In this document: positions 8,577-18,156 of the stretch, piece after piece | How positions within the stretch are numbered: position 1 is the stretch's first letter | Layout: each line of letters begins with the position of its first letter | Made by a program: the position numbers and the translations under genes | Origin: Anaeromicropila populeti | Lineage (GTDB): Bacteria; Bacillota; Clostridia; Lachnospirales; Lachnospiraceae | DNA: 64,000 nucleotides | NCBI RefSeq assembly: GCF_900112775.1 | Contig: NZ_FOYZ01000016.1 | Location: 1-64,000, forward strand | Direction of reading: 5' to 3' | Notes under the pieces: model-generated | Told to the model about the DNA's origin: nothing | What the model saw: only the letters and a program-made list of their open reading frames with translations | Database searches by the model: none

Positions 8577-10115
8577 ATGCGGAAAGGAATTAAAAAAGTG
8601 GCAGTAGTTTTTGTGGCAGCTATTGTAACAGTTATCTTTTTTACCTGTGATAACTTAGATAGCAAAGAAGAATACTCACAAGACGGTGCTAAAAAATATG
8701 ATAAAATTGTATTCGCGTATGCAACCTTTAATGCTCTTCCAGAAGAAGAAGCTTTGCAGACTGTGGAAGAAGCAGTTAATAAAATTACAAGAGAGAAAAT
8801 AGGGGCAGAGGTAAAACTAATGCCTATTGCAATAGCGGATTATTCATCTTATGTGAATATGGAATTACAAAGTGGAAGTCAGATTGACATATATCAAACC
8901 TTTGGTAGTTTTAATGAATATGTTTCTAATAATATGACGTATGATTTAACAAATATTATGGAGAGCTGCGCACCAAAAACAAAACAACTCCTTGGAGAAG
9001 AAATACTTTCTTCTTGTAAAAAAGATGAAAAAATATTTGGAATTCCAGCATATAAGCCTTATGGTTTAGTACCTATGCTTATATATAAACGGGAAATTGC
9101 CGAGAAACTAAACATCGATATGACAAAAATAAAAAGCGTGTATGATTTAACAAGTGTTTTAAGAAAAGTTAAGAAAGAATATCCAGATATGGAACCGCTG
9201 GTTCCCGTTATGCAAGGAACCGCTGGAGCCAATTTATGTATTCAGGATGTTGATTATTTGACAGATGACTATAACAGTCCAAAAGGAATTATAATGGGGC
9301 AGGACATGACAGTAATTGACTATTACGGAACAGATGAATTTAAAAATACTTGCAATCTGGTCAGGACATGGTATAAGGAAGGGCTAATTGTGAAAGATGC
9401 TGCAACAACCACCAGCACATCAAGAGAGCTGATGTCGTTGGATAAAAGCTTTTGTTATATTGCCTGTTACAGTTCTTCAGTCTATAATGGACTGGAAGCA
9501 TTAGAAAAACAGTGTGGAGGAGAACCACTAGGTGCTGTTCAGTTGGGAGAAGCATATTTAAATACGGTATCTGTAAATTCAGTAACATGGGCAGTTTCGT
9601 CTACATCAAGGATCCCTGAAACAGCTTTGAAATTTCTAGATTTAACATTTACAGACGAGGATATTATTAATCTTCTTATATATGGAATAGAAGGTAGGGA
9701 TTATGTAATAAGCCAGGATGGATATGCAATGTATCCAGAAGGAAAAGATGCATTTAATGTGCCATATACCGCACAGCTTAGTTGTGGAATAATGGGTAAC
9801 TATTTCTTGGTTTATCCCCTGACCGCATCAGGTAAAGAATATTTGAAATGGGAAGAAGAACAGAATAAAACATTAAAAAAATCGCCAGCATTAGGATTTA
9901 CTTTTGATTCAAGCTCTGTAAAAATTGAATATACCGCAGTAGAAAATGTAATACAACAGTATTTGCCAGCACTGCTCTGTGGTAGTGTTGATCCTCAAAC
10001 AATTATTCCAGAGTTTAAAGAAAACTTAAGTACAGCTGGCTTGGATAATATAATTGAAGCTAAACAAGAACAATTAAATGAGTGGGTAGCAAAAAATAAT
10101 GGACAAGTAAAATAG
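8577..10115 (+). CDS. Extracellular solute-binding protein, oligosaccharide ABC-importer type (probable lipoprotein)
   Basis: Family 1-like solute-binding protein. The ATG at 8577 has a strong AGGGAGG. A short lysine-rich start and hydrophobic segment end in FFTC (residues 21-24), a non-standard lipobox with Thr before Cys; lipidation is likely but not certain. The mature part shows binding-protein features (GIPAYKPYGLVPMLIYKRE, IEGRDYVISQDGYA, GNYFLVYPL). The C-terminal block (GFTFDSSSVKIEYTAVENV, then LLCGSVDP and AGLDNIIEAKQEQLNEW) resembles DUF3502-type sugar-binding proteins. No permease or ATPase gene follows, which is unusual for an importer. It may present sugar to the YesM-type sensor, or work with permeases encoded elsewhere. 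Confidence 0.8.
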   Translation: MRKGIKKVAVVFVAAIVTVIFFTCDNLDSKEEYSQDGAKKYDKIVFAYATFNALPEEEALQTVEEAVNKITREKIGAEVKLMPIAIADYSSYVNMELQSGSQIDIYQTFGSFNEYVSNNMTYDLTNIMESCAPKTKQLLGEEILSSCKKDEKIFGIPAYKPYGLVPMLIYKREIAEKLNIDMTKIKSVYDLTSVLRKVKKEYPDMEPLVPVMQGTAGANLCIQDVDYLTDDYNSPKGIIMGQDMTVIDYYGTDEFKNTCNLVRTWYKEGLIVKDAATTTSTSRELMSLDKSFCYIACYSSSVYNGLEALEKQCGGEPLGAVQLGEAYLNTVSVNSVTWAVSSTSRIPETALKFLDLTFTDEDIINLLIYGIEGRDYVISQDGYAMYPEGKDAFNVPYTAQLSCGIMGNYFLVYPLTASGKEYLKWEEEQNKTLKKSPALGFTFDSSSVKIEYTAVENVIQQYLPALLCGSVDPQTIIPEFKENLSTAGLDNIIEAKQEQLNEWVAKNNGQVK

Positions 10116-10160
10116 TACCCTTAGAAAGACATTCTTCAATTTATAAAAGAGTGTAATATA

Positions 10161-10189
10161 TTGCCAAAAATTTGGTGTTGTGGTAATAT
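10161..10189 (+). promoter_or_regulatory. Probable promoter of the GHKL kinase-like gene
   Basis: TTGCCA at 10161-10166 and TAATAT at 10184-10189 with a 17-base spacer, about 45 bases upstream of the start codon at 10233. It suggests separate transcription from the binding-protein gene. Confidence 0.55.
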
Positions 10190-10232
10190 GTATAAAATAT
10201 AACATGCAGAGGAACGTCTAAAGGGGGATATT

Positions 10233-11018
10233 ATGCATAATCAAAAAGTTTTCATAATAGTAATGTATGTGGCAATTATTGTTATTCAGGTTATAATTAA
10301 TGCTGTTATAGCAGGTTATTCCTGCCTGACATTATATAAGAAAAACCAGCGCCATGTGAAGGACAACGAAACAATTGATTTTATTAAGGCACAGTTAACT
10401 ATGTACAACAATATTTCAAATAGTACAAATGAACTTCAAAATATTAAAAATCAGTGGAAAGCACATTTGTGTAATATGCAGCTTTTGTTAAAAGAAAAAA
10501 AGTTTGAGGAAGCTACGGCATATATTGAAAAACTTATGCCAGATGCCTTATTAGAAAATCAAATTTATGAATTGGAAAATACCATTTTAGCAGTAGTTAT
10601 TTATGAAAAAAAGATAAGGGCAGAGGAGAAAAGTATTCAGGTGGAGTTTAATTTAGAGGTGAAGGATCTTCCACTGACAGCAGGGGAAATAAATGGAGTT
10701 GTTGGAAATATTTTAAATAATGCAATTGATGCATGTGAACAAATTGAAGACATAAAACAGCGTTACATTCGGTTTGAAACATTTGAGAAAAAGGGGAAAA
10801 TATACATAGTTTGTCGAAATTCTATTTCAATGTTTTCAGAAACAGTAAAAAAAGGATATTTAGGTAAAAATAAAATGAATATTATTAACAATGATTTTCA
10901 AATTAAAGTAGCTAATAACATAATTGAGAGAAACAACGGTGAGATGCAAATTCGTTTTAACCAAAATGAGTTTGTAATAAAGGCAATTATAGACAACTTG
11001 TTTGAGATGAGAGTGTAA
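10233..11018 (+). CDS. GHKL/AgrC-like histidine kinase homologue with degenerate catalytic boxes
   Basis: Membrane-anchored protein with one N-terminal transmembrane segment (about residues 5-30), a coiled dimerization-like region and a GHKL ATPase fold (about 140-258). The usual RHDxKNHL phosphoacceptor box reads KNQWKAHL, so the His-Asp pair is replaced. The N-box is good (NILNNAIDACEQIE), but the glycine-rich G boxes are poor (KKGYLGKNKMNII). AgrC-family kinases normally sit beside a LytTR regulator; none is present here. It may be a pseudokinase that binds other kinases, or a decayed gene. Start ATG at 10233 has AAAGGGGG upstream. Confidence 0.7.
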   Translation: MHNQKVFIIVMYVAIIVIQVIINAVIAGYSCLTLYKKNQRHVKDNETIDFIKAQLTMYNNISNSTNELQNIKNQWKAHLCNMQLLLKEKKFEEATAYIEKLMPDALLENQIYELENTILAVVIYEKKIRAEEKSIQVEFNLEVKDLPLTAGEINGVVGNILNNAIDACEQIEDIKQRYIRFETFEKKGKIYIVCRNSISMFSETVKKGYLGKNKMNIINNDFQIKVANNIIERNNGEMQIRFNQNEFVIKAIIDNLFEMRV

Positions 11019-11083
11019 TAGTAGTGAAAGATATAAAATAGTAACAAATATATTTTATTTATTATGCAGTTCATACAAAAACC

Positions 11084-11112
11084 TTGACGGTATTATTTAT
11101 CAATTGTATAAT
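11084..11112 (+). promoter_or_regulatory. Strong sigma-A-type promoter of the aromatic-acid operon
   Basis: TTGACG at 11084-11089 and a perfect TATAAT at 11107-11112, exactly 17 bases apart, upstream of the symporter gene at 11181. Confidence 0.75.
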
Positions 11113-11121
11113 TTTAATATG

Positions 11122-11143
11122 TGCGCATGTACATTTTAGCGCA
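11122..11143. promoter_or_regulatory. Inverted repeat at the predicted transcription start (possible operator)
   Basis: TGCGC at 11122-11126 and GCGCA at 11139-11143, separated by 12 bases, lie just after the -10 box. The arms are short, so this could be a repressor site or chance. Confidence 0.25.
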
Positions 11144-11180
11144 TTAAACTTTTAATGAGATAAAAGGAGAAGAAAAGACA

Positions 11181-12656
11181 ATGGAGTATATAATCTGTCT
11201 TGTAGTTTATCTTGCTGTTATGGTTGGGGTGAGCTTATATGCTCGGAGAAGAACTAGCAGCGTAACGGATTTTGCATTAGGAGGGCGCTCTATTCCTCCA
11301 TGGATGTCAGCATTTTCTTACGGAACAGCATACTTTTCGGCTGTAATATTAATTGGTCATGCTGGAAAAAATGGCTGGACATTTGGCATGTCAGCATTCT
11401 GGGTAGTATTTGGTAATTCAATTATTGGTACATATTTAGCATGGAAGGTGTTGGGAAAACGAACAAGAGAAATGACACAGCGGTTAGAAGCTGCAACCAT
11501 GCCACAGTTTATAGCTATAAGATATAAGGATCAGAAGCTTCGTTCCGTCACATCGTTTATTATTTTTGTTTTTTTAGTACCTTATGCAGCATCTGTATAC
11601 AAGGGGCTGGGTTTTTTATTTCAGCTTACTTTTGGCATTGATGAAAAAGTAATAATGCTAATTATGACAGTAGTAACTGCATTTTATCTGGTTCTGGGAG
11701 GTTTTCTGGCTGCCTCAATAGCAGATTTTATTCAGGGTGTTATTATGATTATTGGTATTGTTCTGTTGGTATTTTATATTTTATCCAATGATCATGTAGG
11801 TGGTCTCGTAAATGGTATGGAAAGCTTAAAGGCAATTAATCCTGATTTAGTTGCTCCAATAACAAAAAATACAGCAATTCCTTTAGTGTCTCTTGTTCTT
11901 ATGACAAGTTTAGGTACATGGGGACTGCCTCAGATGGTTAGCAAATTTTATACAATTAAAAGTGAAAAGTTTATTTCTACAGCAGCAGTTGTTTCAACCA
12001 TGTTTGCACTGATTGTAACAATAGGAGCTTATACAATGGGATCTATGAGCCGCTTAATTTTAAATAATACAGCACCAGCCAATGATAATGGTGGAATTGT
12101 GTATGATAAAATTATTCCAATGGTATTAAACACAGATGGAATAATGCCAACAGTCGTTCTTGCGGTTTTGCTGATTGTTATTTTAGCTGCATCTATGTCT
12201 ACGCTGGCATCAATTGTTTTGGCTTCTAGTACAACATTTGTTATGGATTTAGTAAAGCCGTTAGCAAAAGATAAATTAAATGAAAAGCATACGGTATTGT
12301 TATTACGTATTTGCTGTTTATGTTTTGTTGCAGCCGCTTACATTTTGGCAATGGGAAACAGTCCAATTTTAAATTTAAATGCATTATCATGGGGTGTGGT
12401 TTCTGGAACATTATTAGCACCATATTTGATTGGTCTGTATTGGAAAAGAGCAACTAAGGCAGGAGTTTATGCAAGCATGCTTACAGCAGTTTTAATTATG
12501 ATGAGCGCAGTAGTAACGGCTGGATTAAACAGTCCATATATTACAACCTTTAGTGCGTCTGCAATGATTGTGCCAAATGTGGTGTTAATTATTGTGAGTC
12601 TGGCAACTAAAAAATTAGATGAATCGCATATCACATATATTTTCAATAAGAAATAG
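11181..12656 (+). CDS. Sodium:solute symporter (SSS family)
   Basis: Integral membrane importer of the SSS/PutP family, 491 aa with about 13 hydrophobic segments, matching the usual family length. The family-like start (ARRRTSSVTDFALGGRSIPPW, trimmed here to its ends) and the segment FLAASIADFIQGVIM are visible. The ATG at 11181 has AAAGGAGAAG upstream. It opens an operon with phenylacetate-CoA ligases and indolepyruvate oxidoreductase, so an aromatic acid or related carboxylate is the likely substrate; the sequence alone does not prove this. Confidence 0.85.
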   Translation: MEYIICLVVYLAVMVGVSLYARRRTSSVTDFALGGRSIPPWMSAFSYGTAYFSAVILIGHAGKNGWTFGMSAFWVVFGNSIIGTYLAWKVLGKRTREMTQRLEAATMPQFIAIRYKDQKLRSVTSFIIFVFLVPYAASVYKGLGFLFQLTFGIDEKVIMLIMTVVTAFYLVLGGFLAASIADFIQGVIMIIGIVLLVFYILSNDHVGGLVNGMESLKAINPDLVAPITKNTAIPLVSLVLMTSLGTWGLPQMVSKFYTIKSEKFISTAAVVSTMFALIVTIGAYTMGSMSRLILNNTAPANDNGGIVYDKIIPMVLNTDGIMPTVVLAVLLIVILAASMSTLASIVLASSTTFVMDLVKPLAKDKLNEKHTVLLLRICCLCFVAAAYILAMGNSPILNLNALSWGVVSGTLLAPYLIGLYWKRATKAGVYASMLTAVLIMMSAVVTAGLNSPYITTFSASAMIVPNVVLIIVSLATKKLDESHITYIFNKK

Positions 12657-12684
12657 ATAAAAAGATATAATGGAGGATGAACAA

Positions 12685-13995
12685 ATGATTTGGGCAAAAG
12701 AAGAGACCATGTCCCGAACAGAGCTGGAAAAAATCCAGCTGGAACGATTGCAGGATACGGTAAAGCGTGTTTATGAAAAAGTTCCTGCATATCGGGCAAA
12801 AATGGAAACGGCTAATATAAAGCCAGAAGATATAAAGAGCTTAGCGGATTTGGCTAAACTGCCATTTACGGTAAAACAGGACTTGCGTGACAATTATCCA
12901 TTTGGATTATTTGCAGTTCCCAAAAATGAACTCGTCCGTATTCATGCCTCTAGTGGAACCACTGGAAAGCCAACAGTTGTGGGGTGTACAAAAAATGACT
13001 TGGATATGTGGACAGAGTGCGTCACTAGAATAGCCGTAATGGGTGGTGCCAGTAAAGAGGATACAGCACAAATTTGCTTTGGCTATGGAATGTTTACAGG
13101 AGCACTGGGATTACACTTTGGATTGGAAAATCTAGGAGTTGCAGTTTGTCCAACTTCCACTGGAAATACAGAAAAGCAGATTATGTACATGAAGGATTTC
13201 GAAACCACGGTATTGGTAGCAACTCCTTCTTATGCACTTCATATTGCAGAAGTAGTACATAAAATGGGATTGGATCCTCAAAAAGACCTTAAAGTGAAAA
13301 TTGGACTTTTTGGTGGAGAAGGCATGACAGAACCTATGAGAGATGAAATGCACCGCTTGTGGGGAAGTGACATGCTTGTTACACAAAATTATGGTATGAG
13401 TGAATTAATTGGCCCAGGGGTGTCTGGAGAATGTCCAGAGCTTTGCGGGATGCATATTAATGAAGATTATTTCCTGCCGGAAATTATTGATCCAAATACA
13501 GGTGAAGTATTGCCCCCAGGAGAAAAGGGCGAATTAGTCATTACCTGTCTGAAAAAAGAAGCACTTCCGTTAATCCGGTATCGGACAAGGGATATTACTC
13601 GTCTTATGTATGAGCCATGTAAATGTGGAAGAACAACTGTCAGAATGGAAAATCTGTCAGGGCGTTCAGATGATATGCTGATTATCAGAGGAGTTAATGT
13701 ATTTCCATCTCAAATTGAGGAAGTACTTTTGAAAGTAGAAGAAATTGGTGCTCATTATGAGATTACAGTAAATAGAGAAAATCACTTAGATACAATGGAA
13801 ATAAAAGTTGAGCTTGTAGATGAAGGATTATTAGAATCCTATGCAGCATTAGGTGAACTAGAAAAGAAAATTAAACATCAGCTTAAGACCGTTTTAGGTA
13901 TTGTTGCGTCGATTAAGCTGGTTGCACCAAACAGTTTGCAAAGATTTGAAGGAAAAGCAAAACGCGTAACTGACTTAAGAAAGGAAGGTATTTAA
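12685..13995 (+). CDS. paaK: Phenylacetate-CoA ligase, first copy
   Basis: AMP-forming ligase that turns arylacetates into their CoA thioesters (or runs in reverse to gain ATP). The ATG at 12685 is preferred over the one at 12670, since GGAGGA (12672-12677) overlaps the earlier codon and lies 7 bases before the later one; the paralogue at 16843 also starts MIW. Motifs: ATP loop SSGTTGKPT, YGMSELIGPG, the RYRTRD segment and [21 protein letters not shown], with the PaaK-type C-terminal domain. 436 aa, full length. It is followed by iorA after 2 bases. It closely resembles the second ligase at 16843-18141. Confidence 0.92.
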   Translation: MIWAKEETMSRTELEKIQLERLQDTVKRVYEKVPAYRAKMETANIKPEDIKSLADLAKLPFTVKQDLRDNYPFGLFAVPKNELVRIHASSGTTGKPTVVGCTKNDLDMWTECVTRIAVMGGASKEDTAQICFGYGMFTGALGLHFGLENLGVAVCPTSTGNTEKQIMYMKDFETTVLVATPSYALHIAEVVHKMGLDPQKDLKVKIGLFGGEGMTEPMRDEMHRLWGSDMLVTQNYGMSELIGPGVSGECPELCGMHINEDYFLPEIIDPNTGEVLPPGEKGELVITCLKKEALPLIRYRTRDITRLMYEPCKCGRTTVRMENLSGRSDDMLIIRGVNVFPSQIEEVLLKVEEIGAHYEITVNRENHLDTMEIKVELVDEGLLESYAALGELEKKIKHQLKTVLGIVASIKLVAPNSLQRFEGKAKRVTDLRKEGI

Positions 13996-13997
13996 TC

Positions 13998-15818
13998 GTG
14001 GCAGAAACAAAAATTATGTTAGGAAATGAAGCAATTGCCAGAGGAGCATATGAAGCAGGGGTAAAAGTATCTGCGGCATATCCTGGAACACCAAGCACAG
14101 AAATAAGTGAGAATATTGTGCAATATAAGGAGATTTATGCAGAATGGTCACCAAATGAAAAGGTTGCCATGGAAGTAGCAATTGGTGCATCGATTAGTGG
14201 TGTTCGTGCCATGGCATCTATGAAGCATGTAGGAGTAAATGTGGCAGCGGATCCATTATATACGGTATCTTACATTGGATCTACAGGAGGGCTTGTTTTA
14301 GTGGCAGCAGATGATCCAGGACTTTATAGTTCTCAGAATGAACAAGATACCCGTTGTGTGGCAAGAGCAGCACAGGTGCCAGTACTGGAGCCGTCAGACA
14401 GCCAGGAAGCAAAAGATTTTGTAAAATTTGCTTTTGATATGAGTGAAAAATATGATACGCCAGTTATTGTCCGGGTTACTACAAGACTGTCCCATTCCCA
14501 AGGAATTGTTACTTTGGAAGAAAGAAAAGAAGTAGAAGATAAGGTATATGAGAGAAATATAAGAAAAAATGTTATGATGCCTGGAAATGCAAAATTAAGA
14601 CATCTGGAAGTAGAGAAAAGAACTAATAATTTAATTCAAGATGGATGCGAATTTTCAATTAATAAAGTAGAAATGAATGATACAAAAATTGGAGTTATTA
14701 CATCTGGTATTCCATATCAATACGTAAAAGAAGCACTGCCAGAGGCGTCTGTACTAAAGCTTGGTATTGTACATCCTTTGCCAAGAAAGTTAATCGAGGA
14801 GTTTGCTGCCAAGGTAGATACGTTGTATATTGTAGAAGAGCTAGATCCAGTAATTGAAGAACAGGTAAAGTCATGGGGCATTAAGGCAATTGGAAAAGAG
14901 ATTTTTACAGTTCAGGGTGAGTATAGTGCCAATCTTTTAAGAAAGGCTATTTCGGGAACAACAATTAATTTGGATCCACCACCACATGGACATGGAAAGG
15001 GACATGGTGTGGCAGAGCAAGAGGCAGTTCAGCCAGAAACAGTAAATTTAGATCCTCCGCCACAAGATATACCGGCACGTCCACCAATTTTATGTCCAGG
15101 ATGCCCACATAGAAGCGTTTATTCTGTATTAGGTAAATTGAAAATACATGCCGCAGGTGATATTGGATGTTATACGTTAGGAGCAGTAGCACCATTAAAT
15201 GTTGTTGACACAACAATTTGTATGGGTGCCAGCATTAGTTCCCTTCACGGTATGGAAAAGGCTAAGGGCAAAGACTATATTAAAAACTGGGTAGCAGTCA
15301 TTGGTGATTCTACTTTTATGCATACAGGAATTAACTCTTTAATGAATATGGCATATAACAAAGGAACTGGAACCGTTATGATTTTGGATAACTCAACAAC
15401 GGGTATGACTGGACATCAGGATCATGCTGCAACAGGAAAAACATTACAAGGGGAAGAAACGCCGATTATTAGTATTCCAGCATTATGTAAGGCTATGGGC
15501 ATACAACATGTGATAGAAGTAAATGCATTTGATTTGCCAGAGTTAGAAAGGGTAATTAAGGAAGAAACACAAAGAGATGAAATTTCAGTTATTATTACAA
15601 AATCACCTTGTGTATTGCTTAGTAAAGCACCTGTTAAGGTACAGTATACAACTGTTCCGGAAAAATGTAAGAATTGTGGACTTTGTTTAAAACCAGGTTG
15701 TCCAGCTATTACAAAGAATGAAAATGGTGTAATTACAATAAATGATACAATGTGCAATGGCTGTGGCTTATGTATGAGTTTGTGCAAATTTGGTGCTATT
15801 GAAAAGGTGGGTGAATAA
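13998..15818 (+). CDS. iorA: Indolepyruvate ferredoxin oxidoreductase, alpha subunit
   Basis: TPP- and iron-sulfur-dependent subunit that oxidatively decarboxylates aryl pyruvates to arylacetyl-CoA while reducing ferredoxin, with IorB. The GTG at 13998 has AAGGAAGG upstream. Domains: N-terminal pyrimidine-binding domain (AAYPGTPSTEI), a middle domain, a TPP-binding domain (CPGCPHRSV; GDIGCYTLG; GDSTFMHTG) and a C-terminal ferredoxin domain with CKNCGLCLKPGC and CNGCGLCMSLC, two [4Fe-4S] clusters. An unusual His/Gly-rich stretch near residues 320-350 sits between two copies of NLDPPP, apparently a small internal duplication before the TPP domain. 606 aa, typical length. Confidence 0.95.
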   Translation: MAETKIMLGNEAIARGAYEAGVKVSAAYPGTPSTEISENIVQYKEIYAEWSPNEKVAMEVAIGASISGVRAMASMKHVGVNVAADPLYTVSYIGSTGGLVLVAADDPGLYSSQNEQDTRCVARAAQVPVLEPSDSQEAKDFVKFAFDMSEKYDTPVIVRVTTRLSHSQGIVTLEERKEVEDKVYERNIRKNVMMPGNAKLRHLEVEKRTNNLIQDGCEFSINKVEMNDTKIGVITSGIPYQYVKEALPEASVLKLGIVHPLPRKLIEEFAAKVDTLYIVEELDPVIEEQVKSWGIKAIGKEIFTVQGEYSANLLRKAISGTTINLDPPPHGHGKGHGVAEQEAVQPETVNLDPPPQDIPARPPILCPGCPHRSVYSVLGKLKIHAAGDIGCYTLGAVAPLNVVDTTICMGASISSLHGMEKAKGKDYIKNWVAVIGDSTFMHTGINSLMNMAYNKGTGTVMILDNSTTGMTGHQDHAATGKTLQGEETPIISIPALCKAMGIQHVIEVNAFDLPELERVIKEETQRDEISVIITKSPCVLLSKAPVKVQYTTVPEKCKNCGLCLKPGCPAITKNENGVITINDTMCNGCGLCMSLCKFGAIEKVGE

Positions 15819-15819
15819 T

Positions 15820-16389
15820 ATGGTGACTAAAAATATTATGATAGTTGGTGTCGGTGGACAGGGTACTTTGTTAACAAGCCGTATTCTTGGGGGAATTACA
15901 TTACAAGCAGGTTTTGATGTAAAGCTTTCCGAAGTTCATGGTATGGCGCAGAGAGGTGGAAGCGTTGTAACTTTTGTCAGATACGGTGAAAAAGTAGCAG
16001 AGCCTATTGTAGAGGAAGGCCAGGCAGATGTTTTAATTGCATTTGAACGGTTAGAAGCATTAAGATATGCACATTTTTTGAAAAAGGATGGCGTATTGAT
16101 TGTTAATGATCAAAGAATTGATCCAATTACGGTTGTAACAGGTGCGGCTGAATATCCAGCTAATATCATTGAAGGGTTAGAAAAGAAATATAAGGTTTTG
16201 AAAATAGATGCTATTTCGGAGGCTAGAAAGCTGGGAAATACAAAAGTATTTAATATTATTGTATTAGGACTAGCGGCAAAACATATGGATTTTACATTAG
16301 AGGACTGGTATAACGTAATCGAAAAAACAGTTCCACCTAAAACGATTCAAATAAATAAGGAAGCTTTTACGGTAGGATATGAATTGTAG
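15820..16389 (+). CDS. iorB: Indolepyruvate ferredoxin oxidoreductase, beta subunit
   Basis: Gamma-type subunit of 2-oxoacid:ferredoxin oxidoreductases that completes the IorAB complex. The ATG at 15820 follows the iorA stop by one base; GGTGGGTGA, at the end of iorA, serves as ribosome site. The longer frame from 15790 overlaps iorA and is less likely. Motifs: VGVGGQGTLLTSRIL at the N-terminus and EVHGMAQRGGSV, both hallmarks of the family. 189 aa, normal length. Confidence 0.93.
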   Translation: MVTKNIMIVGVGGQGTLLTSRILGGITLQAGFDVKLSEVHGMAQRGGSVVTFVRYGEKVAEPIVEEGQADVLIAFERLEALRYAHFLKKDGVLIVNDQRIDPITVVTGAAEYPANIIEGLEKKYKVLKIDAISEARKLGNTKVFNIIVLGLAAKHMDFTLEDWYNVIEKTVPPKTIQINKEAFTVGYEL

Positions 16390-16406
16390 TTTTTTGGAGG
16401 TGTGGT

Positions 16407-16817
16407 ATGATAAAACAGTTATCAGTTTTTGTAGAAAATGAAGTCGGAAGCCTGGCAGGTGTTACAGCTGTACTAAAGGAGAATAAAATCAATTTAAAGG
16501 CGGCAGCTTCATTTGATACCCCTGAATTTGGTATTATGAGAATTGTAGTGGACCAACCAGAGGAGGCTAAGGCAGTACTGATACAAGAGGGGTTTGTAGT
16601 TAAAATTTCAGAAGTAATTGGGGTAGAGCTGGTGGATCAGCCAGGAGATTTGGATCGTGTGCTGCATATTATTGCAGATGCCGGTTTGTGTGTAAATTAT
16701 ATTTATTCGTTTGTGCTTAGGGAGAATAATGCTCCTGTAATGATTTTTCATGTAAATCAATTGAAAATGGCAGAGGAAGTTTTAAAGAATAATAATGTAA
16801 AAGTTGTTAATCAATGA
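16407..16817 (+). CDS. Tandem ACT-domain protein, first copy
   Basis: Small cytoplasmic protein of 136 aa made of two ACT domains (about 1-68 and 69-136), which bind small ligands, usually amino acids. The first begins [20 protein letters not shown] and the second [20 protein letters not shown]. It lies between iorB and the second ligase, with a TTTTGGAGGTGTGG ribosome site. Similar ACT proteins often accompany paaK/ior genes in anaerobes. A role in allosteric feedback by aromatic amino acids is inferred. Confidence 0.88.
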   Translation: MIKQLSVFVENEVGSLAGVTAVLKENKINLKAAASFDTPEFGIMRIVVDQPEEAKAVLIQEGFVVKISEVIGVELVDQPGDLDRVLHIIADAGLCVNYIYSFVLRENNAPVMIFHVNQLKMAEEVLKNNNVKVVNQ

Positions 16818-16842
16818 ATTAGTAAAGTGGAGGAATTTTTGC

Positions 16843-18141
16843 ATGATATGGAATGAAACAAAAGAGTGTATGAGCCGGGACGAGATCGTAACACTTCAAG
16901 GTGCTCGCCTAAGAAAAATGGTGGACAGAGTTTACCACAATGTAGAGTTCTATCGTAAGAAGATGCAGCAAATGGGAATTGAACCAGGTGATATTAGAGG
17001 GATTGAGGACTTGTCTAAGCTGCCTTATACAACAAAGGATGATTTGAGAGATAATTATCCATTTGGATTATTTGCAGTGCCAGAATCAGAGGTAGTGCGT
17101 ATTCATGCTTCCTCAGGAACAACAGGCAAGGCAACAGTAGTTGGATATACAAGAAGAGATATTGAAATTTGGCAGGAATGTGTTGCCAGGGTTTTGGCTA
17201 TGGCGAATGTGGGAAAGAACGATAAAATTCAGGTGTCATATGGTTATGGTCTTTTTACAGGTGGTTTGGGAGTACACTATGGGGCTGAGAATTTAGGGGC
17301 AACAGTAGTTCCTATGTCCACTGGTAATTCTAAAAAGCAGATAACTATGATGCAGGATTTCGGGGTAACAGCAATTGCATGTACACCATCGTATTTGTTA
17401 CATATTGCTGAAACCTTAGAAGAAGCAAATGCTTTGGATAAGATTAAGCTGCGTGCAGCAATTTGTGGTGCAGAACCATGGACAGATAATATGAGACGAG
17501 AAATCGAGAGAAAGCTAAACATTAAAGCTTATGATATTTATGGATTAAGTGAAATAATGGGACCTGGTGTTGCTTCTGATTGTGATTATCATTGTGGGTT
17601 ACATGTATTTGAAGATCATTTTGTTCCAGAAATAATAAATCCAGAGACTTTACAGCCAGTAGAAGCAGGTGAAACAGGAGAATTAGTATTTACTACTGTT
17701 ACGAAGGAAGCTCTGCCGCTTATTAGGTACCGTACAAAGGATTTAACCAGTATTACCTATGACAAATGTGAATGTGGCAGAACGCTTGCAAGAATATCGA
17801 GATTTAAAGGACGTTCTGATGACATGCTTATTATTAGGGGTGTAAATGTATTTCCATCACAAATTGAGGCAGCATTGTTGGAAATTGGTGAAACAAGTCC
17901 TCATTACTTAATGATTGTTGATCGTATTAATAATTTGGATAATCTGGAAGTGTGGGTAGAGGTAGAAGAACGTTTCTTTTCTGATGAAATTAAGCAGTTA
18001 GAGGGTCTGACAAAAAAGATTGCTCATGTATTACAGAATGCAATTGGCCTAGCTGTAAAGGTTAAATTAGTAGAGCCAAAAACAATAGAGCGTAGTGAGG
18101 GTAAAGCAAAAAGAGTTATTGACAAGCGGAAACTGGTTTAA
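16843..18141 (+). CDS. paaK: Phenylacetate-CoA ligase, second copy
   Basis: AMP-forming arylacetate-CoA ligase, 432 aa. The ATG at 16843 has GGAGGA 8 bases upstream; the frame open from 16804 overlaps the preceding gene. It shares [28 protein letters not shown] and [20 protein letters not shown] with the ligase at 12685 and starts with the same MIW-x-x-x. Differences around the middle (GEC versus SDC segments and binding-pocket residues) suggest a separate substrate, such as phenylacetate against indoleacetate or 4-hydroxyphenylacetate (inference). Confidence 0.92.
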   Translation: MIWNETKECMSRDEIVTLQGARLRKMVDRVYHNVEFYRKKMQQMGIEPGDIRGIEDLSKLPYTTKDDLRDNYPFGLFAVPESEVVRIHASSGTTGKATVVGYTRRDIEIWQECVARVLAMANVGKNDKIQVSYGYGLFTGGLGVHYGAENLGATVVPMSTGNSKKQITMMQDFGVTAIACTPSYLLHIAETLEEANALDKIKLRAAICGAEPWTDNMRREIERKLNIKAYDIYGLSEIMGPGVASDCDYHCGLHVFEDHFVPEIINPETLQPVEAGETGELVFTTVTKEALPLIRYRTKDLTSITYDKCECGRTLARISRFKGRSDDMLIIRGVNVFPSQIEAALLEIGETSPHYLMIVDRINNLDNLEVWVEVEERFFSDEIKQLEGLTKKIAHVLQNAIGLAVKVKLVEPKTIERSEGKAKRVIDKRKLV

Positions 18142-18156
18142 GAGGAGGTATCATAT

